Positions 1-4,547 of a stretch of 5,376 bases of DNA are shown here, one piece after another (position 1 is the stretch's first letter; every line of letters begins with the position of its first letter). The position numbers were made by a program, and so were the translations under genes. This stretch comes from JALYUA01 sp038329555 (GTDB taxonomy: Bacteria; Acidobacteriota; Thermoanaerobaculia; UBA5066; Gp7-AA6). The notes below the pieces were generated by a model that made no database searches, was not told the DNA's origin, and worked only from the letters and a program-made list of their open reading frames with translations. The stretch lies in the NCBI GenBank assembly GCA_038329555.1, contig JBBQNC010000259.1, positions 1-5,376 on the forward strand. The letters are read 5' to 3'.

Positions 1-972
1 GCCGTCGTCGACGAGGACGGGGGGATCCTGGCCGAGGTCGGCGATCCGCACCAACCCGTCTATCTCCGCTCCGCCGCCAAGCCGATCCAGGCGATTCCGC
101 TGCTCGCCGCCGGAGGGGACCGTGAATTCCGGCTCGGCGACGACGAGATCGCGCTCATGTGCGCGTCCCACGGGGGCGAGCCGAGACACGTCCGGACCGC
201 GGCGCGGATGCTCACCCGGGGCGGATTCGGGGTCGCGGACCTCGCCTGCGGCGCCCATCTGCCCATGCACGAGCCCTCCGCGCGGGCGTTGATCGCGAAA
301 GGCGAAAAGCCGACGCCGCTCCACAACAACTGCTCCGGGAAGCACGCGGGACTGCTTCTCGCGTGCCGGCTCCTCGGGCTCGACCCGCGCGGTTACACGA
401 AGGCCTCTCATCCGATCGAGGCGAGGATCCTCGACCTGGTCTCCGATTACACGGGGGCGCCCCGTCGCTCCATCGGAATCGCCGTCGACGGATGCAGCCT
501 TCCGGTCTTCTTCCTGCCGCTGTCGGGACTCGCCGCCGCCTACGCGCGCCTGGGCGCCTCGGGCCGGCAAGAGACGGAGAGTCCGGCAGACCTGCGCGTG
601 CGGCGGCGGATCTGGCGGGCGATGTGCGCCAGCCCGGGGATGGTCGCCGGTCGGGCGCGCTTCACGACGGATTTCCTGGAGGCCGGCCGCGGCGCATGGA
701 TCGGGAAGGAGGGGGCGGAAGGGGTCTACGCGATCGGGCTGCGACCTCGCGACTCCCGGGAGAAGGCGGTGGGCATCGCCTTCAAGATCGAAGACGGTTC
801 CTCCCGCGCACGCGATGCGGTCGCCCTCGAGATCCTGGACCGGCTGGGACGGCTGGACGGCGCCGCCGCCCGCCGCCTCGCTCCGCACCGCCGCCCGGTC
901 ATCCGCAGCGTGCGGGGGCAGGAAGTCGGAGAGCTCCGCACGGACGTGACGCTTCGCCGGCATGGACGATAA
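1..972 (+). CDS. L-asparaginase, R. etli AnsA type (Asparaginase_II family), 5' partial
   Basis: Hydrolyses L-asparagine to aspartate and ammonia, probably in the cytoplasm. The reading frame is open from base 1 and ends at TAA 970-972, giving 323 residues with the start outside the window. Visible motifs, numbered from the first codon, are RSAAKP (Ser24, Lys27), CASHGGEP (Ser56), HNNCSGKHAG (Cys111, Lys114), DGCSLPVF (Cys165) and GKEGAEGVY (Lys236). From memory, the characterised Rhizobium etli enzyme uses Ser48/Lys51 and Ser80/Lys263 as two Ser-Lys pairs and binds zinc through Cys135, Lys138 and Cys189. The residues here match with a constant offset of 24 up to the last cysteine, so about 24 codons are missing, and Lys236 is the likely partner of Lys263. 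The full protein would be about 347 residues. This family is unrelated in fold to E. coli AnsA/AnsB, so no symbol is given. Family assignment is firm; substrate is inferred from the family. Confidence 0.93.
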   Translation, partial: AVVDEDGGILAEVGDPHQPVYLRSAAKPIQAIPLLAAGGDREFRLGDDEIALMCASHGGEPRHVRTAARMLTRGGFGVADLACGAHLPMHEPSARALIAKGEKPTPLHNNCSGKHAGLLLACRLLGLDPRGYTKASHPIEARILDLVSDYTGAPRRSIGIAVDGCSLPVFFLPLSGLAAAYARLGASGRQETESPADLRVRRRIWRAMCASPGMVAGRARFTTDFLEAGRGAWIGKEGAEGVYAIGLRPRDSREKAVGIAFKIEDGSSRARDAVALEILDRLGRLDGAAARRLAPHRRPVIRSVRGQEVGELRTDVTLRRHGR

Positions 973-973
973 T
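946..973 (+). promoter_or_regulatory. Possible sigma70-type promoter for the rhodanese-like/UbiD pair
   Basis: GATAAT at 968-973 matches five of six bases of the -10 consensus and overlaps the asparaginase stop codon. GTGACG at 946-951 matches four of six -35 bases, with a 16-base spacer. Transcription would start near 980, about 19 bases before the ATG at 999 and just ahead of the purine-rich GGGAGGAA at 981-988. AT-rich hexamers are rare by chance in such GC-rich DNA, but no experiment supports this, and read-through from the asparaginase gene is equally possible. Confidence 0.4.
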
Positions 974-998
974 CGCGCGCGGGAGGAACGCGCGACGC

Positions 999-1436
999 AT
1001 GCCCGTCCCGAAAAGAGCCACGCTGCTCCTCCTGGTCGGAGTGTCGGCCGCATGCGCGACGAGCCGCCGGTTGGTCGCGTCGCTGCCGGCGAACTGCGAC
1101 GAGATCCAGCCGGACGTCGCGAACGAAATGATCCGAGACAACCCGAACGCCCTCGTGCTCGACGTGAGGCATCGGGAAGAATTCACCCCGGAGCTCCCGC
1201 ATCTGGCCCGCTGCCGCGAGGTGCCGCTCTCGGAGCTGCGCCGCCGGTTCCGGGAGATCGCCGCCTGGGAGAGCGAGACCGTGTTCATCTTCAGCCGGGA
1301 CGGTACGGACGCCGCGTCCGCGTGCGAGTTCCTGGCCCGGCAGGGCTTTCGCTACTTCTCCCACGTCGAGGGGGGGGTCGCGGAGTGGCAGCGCCGCCGC
1401 TTCGGCCTGTTCGACGCGCGCGGCTCGGGCTCGTGA
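999..1436 (+). CDS. Exported rhodanese-fold protein with Cys-to-Ser active site, possible lipoprotein
   Basis: A 145-residue protein made of one rhodanese domain behind an export signal. Residues 2-6 are basic (Lys5, Arg6), residues 7-18 are hydrophobic, and Cys19 follows Ser-Ala-Ala. That could be a lipobox, though Ser rather than Leu at -3 makes it a weak one, so a periplasmic or membrane-anchored location is inferred. The domain shows the LDVRHREEF motif (Asp55-Arg57), typical of rhodaneses, and the closing VEGGVAEW motif (123-130). Where active rhodaneses have a Cys-x4-Arg loop after the strand, this protein reads FSRDGTDA: Ser99 replaces the sulfur-carrying cysteine and Asp104 the arginine. 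Sulfurtransferase activity is therefore unlikely, and a binding or scaffolding role is possible. The ATG at 999 was chosen because the signal sequence starts there and GGGAGGAA lies at 981-988; the frame is open far upstream only as a shadow of the asparaginase gene. It ends 10 bases before the UbiD-family gene. Confidence 0.8.
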   Translation: MPVPKRATLLLLVGVSAACATSRRLVASLPANCDEIQPDVANEMIRDNPNALVLDVRHREEFTPELPHLARCREVPLSELRRRFREIAAWESETVFIFSRDGTDAASACEFLARQGFRYFSHVEGGVAEWQRRRFGLFDARGSGS

Positions 1437-1446
1437 AGGGGGGCTG

Positions 1447-2910
1447 ATGGCCTTTCGAAATCTCCGCGCGTTCCTGGAACGGCTGGAAGCCGATGGAGAG
1501 CTCGCGCGCATCCGGGCGCCGGTGTCGCCCCGGCTCGAGATCGCGGAGATCGCCGACCGGGCCGTCAAGGCCGGCGGTCCGGCTCTGCTCTTCGAGAACG
1601 TCGTCGGCGCATCGATGCCGGTCGCGATCAATCTCTTTGCGTCGAAGCGCCGGATGCTCACGGCTCTGGAGATTTCCTCGTACGAGGAATGGGAGGAGCG
1701 GCTGGAGGTCTTTCTCGATCCGCGTCCGCCCGAGGGACTCCTCGACAAGTTGAAGGCGATCCCGCTCCTGACGGAGCTCGCGTCCGTGTTCCCCAGGACC
1801 GTGCGATCCGGTCCCTGTCAGGAGATCGTCGCGACGGGGGACCAGGTGGACCTGACGACTCTGCCCGCGTTGACCTGCTGGCCTCAGGACGGCGGTCCCT
1901 TCATCACGATGCCGCTCGTCGTGACGCGCGATCCCGTCTCGCAGAAGACCAACGTCGGCATGTACCGGATGCAGGTCTACGACCGCACCACGACGGGGAT
2001 GCACTGGCAGAAGCACAAGGACGGCGCGGGCCAGGCGCGCGGCTACGAGCGCGAGGGCCGCCGGATGGAAGTCGCCGTCGCCCTCGGCTGCGATCCGGCG
2101 ACCGTGTTTTCCGCGATCGCGCCACTCCCGCCGGGGGTCTCGGAGTTTCTCTTCGCCGGCTTCGTACGGGGCGAAGGCGTTCCGCTCGTCCGCGGAAAGA
2201 CGATCGACCTTCTTGTGCCGGCGGAGGCGGAGATCGTGCTCGAGGGCTACGTAGAGCCGGGCGAGCGGCGCCGCGAAGGTCCGTTCGGCGATCACACCGG
2301 CTACTACTCCCTCGAAGACGATTTTCCCGTCTTCCACGTCACGGCGCTGACGCGGCGCCGCGAGCCCGTGTATCTGACGACGATCGTCGGCCCTCCGCCA
2401 ATGGAGGATGGCTTCATGGGAGAGGCGGTCGAGCGTCTGTTTCTGCCGCTCGTCCGCAAGACGATTCCGGAGATCGTCGACATGCACCTGCCCGTCGAGG
2501 GCGTCTTCCACAACCTCATGATCGTCGCCATCGACAAACGATTTCCCGGGCACGCCCGCAAGACGATGCACGCGATCTGGGGAACCGGCCAGATGATGTT
2601 CACCAAGACGATCGTCGTCGTGGACAAAGAAGTCGACGTCCGGGATCCCCGACGCCTGCTCTGGAAGGTGCTGGCGGCGATCGACCCTGAGCGAGACATC
2701 GAGTTCGTGCACGGACCCGTCGACGAGCTCGATCACGCGGCGCCGCGTCCCTGCCTGGGCAGCAAGATGGGGATCGACGCGACCCGGAAGTGGAAGGAAG
2801 AGGGGTTCGATCGGCGCTGGCCTGACGAGATCGTAATGAGCGAGGACGTCCGCAGGAAGGTGGACGCGCTCTGGCCGACCCTGGAGATCGGAGGCCGGCC
2901 GGATCGTTGA
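1447..2910 (+). CDS. ubiD: UbiD-family prenylated-FMN-dependent decarboxylase
   Basis: A complete 487-residue member of the UbiD family, close to the roughly 490-500 residues of E. coli UbiD. Members reversibly decarboxylate aromatic or unsaturated acids with prenylated FMN supplied by UbiX. No ubiX is in the window. Visible features: TNVGMYRMQ with Asn169 and Arg174, HWQKHKDG with His190, SEFLFAGFVRG with Glu233, EIVLEGYVEPGE (262-273), and REGPFGDHTGYY with Glu277 and Asp282. Asn169, His190 and Glu233 fit the metal and phosphate site; Arg174, Glu277 and Asp282 fit the catalytic Arg-Glu-(Asp/Glu) set known from UbiD and fungal Fdc1. The C-terminal GSKMGIDATRKW segment (438-449) is also typical. 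The ATG follows GAAGGGGGG at 1435-1443. Quinone synthesis (ubiquinone or menaquinone) is the commonest role, but the family has many substrates and no quinone genes are adjacent, so the symbol is family-level only. Confidence 0.93.
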   Translation: MAFRNLRAFLERLEADGELARIRAPVSPRLEIAEIADRAVKAGGPALLFENVVGASMPVAINLFASKRRMLTALEISSYEEWEERLEVFLDPRPPEGLLDKLKAIPLLTELASVFPRTVRSGPCQEIVATGDQVDLTTLPALTCWPQDGGPFITMPLVVTRDPVSQKTNVGMYRMQVYDRTTTGMHWQKHKDGAGQARGYEREGRRMEVAVALGCDPATVFSAIAPLPPGVSEFLFAGFVRGEGVPLVRGKTIDLLVPAEAEIVLEGYVEPGERRREGPFGDHTGYYSLEDDFPVFHVTALTRRREPVYLTTIVGPPPMEDGFMGEAVERLFLPLVRKTIPEIVDMHLPVEGVFHNLMIVAIDKRFPGHARKTMHAIWGTGQMMFTKTIVVVDKEVDVRDPRRLLWKVLAAIDPERDIEFVHGPVDELDHAAPRPCLGSKMGIDATRKWKEEGFDRRWPDEIVMSEDVRRKVDALWPTLEIGGRPDR

Positions 2911-2990
2911 CGAAACGGCGCCGGGACGCGCGACCGGCGGGGCGGCGGCGCGGCGACGAGTGCGGCACAGCCGATCTGGTCCGAAACGCT

Positions 2991-3019
2991 TTCTCGAACC
3001 TGTCCCTTTCCGCTACAAT
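2991..3019 (+). promoter_or_regulatory. Probable promoter just before the NtrC-like gene; leaderless start likely
   Basis: TACAAT at 3014-3019 matches five of six -10 bases. A weak -35 candidate, TTCTCG at 2991-2996, lies 17 bases upstream (three of six matches). Transcription would begin near 3026, only about four bases before the ATG at 3030, and the bases before that ATG (ACAGATCCC) contain no ribosome-binding site. The mRNA is therefore probably leaderless or nearly so. The rest of the 2911-3029 gap is GC-rich and shows no terminator or gene. Confidence 0.5.
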
Positions 3020-3029
3020 CACAGATCCC

Positions 3030-4268
3030 ATGCGGACGCTCCTGATCGATCCCGCCGAACAGTCCCGCGACGCGCTCCGGCGCCACTTCTCCGCGGCGGG
3101 CGAGCAGGTCCGAAGCGTCGAATCTCTGGACGAAGGACACAGACAGGCGGCGGCCTTTGCGCCCGACATCCTCGTCGTGGCGCTCGATGCGTCGGGCGGG
3201 GATCCGCTCGCCTTCATCGATTCGGCCGCGCGCGAGCCGGAGCGGGACGTCTTCGCGCTGGTGGAAGGCTCCCGTCTCGATTCCGGCGTCGAGGCGATGG
3301 ACCGCGGAGCGGTCGATTTTCTCTGGCGGCCCGTCTCGGAATCCCGCGTCGCGCTTCTTCTCTCCCGTCTCGCGCAGCAGCGCGACCGCGAACGCCGGAT
3401 GGAGGGTCTGCGCGTGCGCCTCGTGCGCTCCGAGATCGCCGCCACGCTTTCAGGCGCGTCGCCCCGCTGGCAGTCCGCCCGCGCCGCAATCGAGCGCGCG
3501 GCGGCGTCCGACGACCCGGTTCTCGTGACGGGCGAGGCCGGAACGGAGCAGGAAGAGGCCGCCCGGGCCGTGCACGGGCTCTCCTCCCGCGGAAAGGGAC
3601 CCTTCATCCTGGTCTCGTCCATCGAGCTTCCCGAAGTGCCTGCGACCGGGCAGGGGACTCTGTTCGTTCCGGCGCTCGAACGGCGACGGCTCGAGACGCA
3701 GGAGGCCCTGCTCTCACTCGCCGAAGATCCGAAGCGGTTCCGGCCCGTGTTCGCCATCAACGAAGAGCCGGAGGAAGCGTCCGCGGCCGGCCGGATCATC
3801 CCCCCTCTCTTCGAGGCGCTGCGCGACCGGATCGTGCATCTGCCGCCCTTGAGGGAACGAGGCGACGACGTCGACCTCCTCGCGCGCGGATTCCTCGCGG
3901 ACATCGACCCCACCCTCTCCTTCGACGCGGAGGCGCTCGACGCCCTGCGTGTGCACGACTGGCCGGGGAACGTCCGGGAGCTGCGAGACGTCGTCCGGCG
4001 CTCGGCACCCCTTTCGGACGGGCCGGTGATCGGTCCGACGGTCGTGTTGTCCCTCCTCGCCGGCCCGCGGGCCCGCCGCCGCTCCCGACGCAAGAAACCT
4101 CCGGTCGTCCAGATCGCCGTTGGAGCGTCGCTCGCCGACGTCGAGCGCCGGCTCATCCAGAAGACGCTCGAGTTCGCGCGCGGCAACAAGCCGAAGACCG
4201 CGGAGCTCCTGAAGCTCTCGCTGAAGACGATCTACAACAAGATCAAAGAGTACGGTTTAGAGCACTGA
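3030..4268 (+). CDS. NtrC-type response-regulator homologue with degenerate receiver and AAA+ domains
   Basis: A 412-residue protein with the order receiver (about 1-115), AAA+ sigma54-activator-like region (about 140-345), basic linker (347-357) and Fis-type helix-turn-helix (about 368-409). The receiver begins LLIDP with one acidic residue (Asp7). The usual phospho-Asp position reads Ala51 (Asp53 is two residues on), and the conserved Lys is Arg100. In the AAA+ part, Walker A reads GEAGTEQE (168-175), with Gln174 for the Lys. Walker B reads GTLFVPAL (209-216), with Pro214-Ala215 for Asp-Glu. Only six residues separate the LPE segment from Walker B, so the roughly 30-residue stretch with GAFTGA is gone. 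Sensor-like Asn244, PPLRERGDD (272-280) and WPGNVREL (311-318) remain. ATP hydrolysis and sigma54 activation are unlikely; DNA binding is expected. An earlier TTG at 2907 would add an Arg-rich 41-residue extension. ATG 3030 starts exactly at receiver strand 1. Target genes are unknown. Confidence 0.88.
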   Translation: MRTLLIDPAEQSRDALRRHFSAAGEQVRSVESLDEGHRQAAAFAPDILVVALDASGGDPLAFIDSAAREPERDVFALVEGSRLDSGVEAMDRGAVDFLWRPVSESRVALLLSRLAQQRDRERRMEGLRVRLVRSEIAATLSGASPRWQSARAAIERAAASDDPVLVTGEAGTEQEEAARAVHGLSSRGKGPFILVSSIELPEVPATGQGTLFVPALERRRLETQEALLSLAEDPKRFRPVFAINEEPEEASAAGRIIPPLFEALRDRIVHLPPLRERGDDVDLLARGFLADIDPTLSFDAEALDALRVHDWPGNVRELRDVVRRSAPLSDGPVIGPTVVLSLLAGPRARRRSRRKKPPVVQIAVGASLADVERRLIQKTLEFARGNKPKTAELLKLSLKTIYNKIKEYGLEH

Positions 4269-4279
4269 AACCGCCGCGG

Positions 4280-4306
4280 CACTGCGACACCCGCTTCGCT
4301 GCAGTG
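4280..4306 (+). repeat. REP-like palindromic unit, copy 1
   Basis: CACTGC (4280-4285) and GCAGTG (4301-4306) are perfect inverted 6-mers that can form a small hairpin 11 bases after the regulator stop codon. The unit contains CGCTTCGCTGCA at 4292-4303, which recurs at 4363-4374 and, inverted, at 4402-4413. No T-run follows, so it is not a classical intrinsic terminator. Confidence 0.55.
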
Positions 4307-4348
4307 GGACTCATGGCCGCGGCCGAAAGTTCAGCGCAACGACTGTTG

Positions 4349-4425
4349 CTCTGAAGGACTGTCGCTTCGCTGCATGTCGTTTCGCGGCCGCAGAACGAAG
4401 ATGCAGCGAAGCGGCAGTTTCAGAG
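4349..4425. repeat. Long imperfect inverted repeat (REP/BIME-like) abutting the tRNA 3' end
   Basis: The arm at 4349-4375 and the arm at 4401-4425 are reverse complements over 25 positions, with one T/G mismatch and a two-base bulge (GG 4356-4357). Inside, TCGTT (4377-4381) can pair with AACGA (4394-4398), leaving a loop that holds the palindrome GCGGCCGC (4384-4391). The two arms carry copies 2 and 3 of the CGCTTCGCTGCA motif in opposite orientation, which resembles paired REP units. The hairpin stops exactly one base before the tRNA discriminator base and lies between convergent genes. It could slow transcription from both sides or act in tRNA 3' processing. There is no U-tract. Confidence 0.75.
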
Positions 4426-4508
4426 TGCCGGAGGAGGGATTCGAACCCTCATGCTCTTGCGAGCGGGGGATTTTGAGTCCCCTGTGTCTGCCATTCCACC
4501 ACTCCGGC
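4426..4508 (-). tRNA. tRNA-Leu (anticodon CAA)
   Basis: Read on the minus strand, the gene starts GCCGGAG at 4508 and ends CTCCGGC plus discriminator A at 4426, giving a perfect seven-pair acceptor stem in 83 bases. The anticodon stem GGGGA/TCCCC encloses the loop CTCAAAA, so the anticodon is CAA and it decodes UUG. A long variable arm with stem GCTC/GAGC and GCAA loop marks it as a class II tRNA, as leucine tRNAs are. The T arm is GAGGG-TTCGAAT-CCCTC. CCA is not encoded: the bases after the discriminator read CTC, so the CCA end must be added by nucleotidyltransferase. The gene looks functional. An integrase gene ends 11 bases upstream of its 5' end. Confidence 0.97.
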
Positions 4509-4518
4509 GCGCTGCGGG

Positions 4519-4547
4519 ACTATAGCCTCCAACCTGCTGAGTGTGAA
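4519..4547 (-). promoter_or_regulatory. Promoter of tRNA-Leu, inside the 3' end of the integrase frame
   Basis: On the minus strand, TTCACA (4547-4542) and TATAGT (4524-4519) each match five of six sigma70 consensus bases and are separated by the optimal 17 bases. Transcription would start near 4512, about four bases before the mature tRNA 5' end. The -35 box and most of the -10 box lie within the last codons and stop of the integrase reading frame. Confidence 0.7.

Noticed and set aside
726..1748. 340-residue minus-strand open frame
   Set aside because: It runs opposite the asparaginase, rhodanese-like and UbiD-family genes, and its Arg/Ser-rich product has no domain.
1291..2736. 481-residue minus-strand open frame opposite the UbiD-family gene
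   Set aside because: The plus strand encodes a full UbiD-family protein with all motifs, and the antisense product (rich in Arg, Asp and His) shows no family features.
2911..2990. GC-rich gap before the regulator as a terminator or small RNA
   Set aside because: No stem followed by a T-run and no conserved RNA fold is apparent; only the promoter-like box near its end is supportable.
2907..3029. TTG start at 2907 for the regulator, overlapping the UbiD-family stop
   Set aside because: It would add 41 mostly basic, non-domain residues before the receiver. The ATG at 3030 begins at receiver strand 1 and has a TACAAT box at a fitting distance.
2600..4189. 529-residue minus-strand open frame opposite the UbiD-family and regulator genes
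   Set aside because: Its product is Ser/Arg-rich without any recognisable domain, it spans the boundary between two well-supported plus-strand genes, and long antisense frames are expected in GC-rich coding DNA.
4315..4324. Perfect palindrome GGCCGCGGCC after the regulator gene
   Set aside because: Ten-base GC palindromes are common by chance at this GC content, and there is no T-run to make it a terminator.
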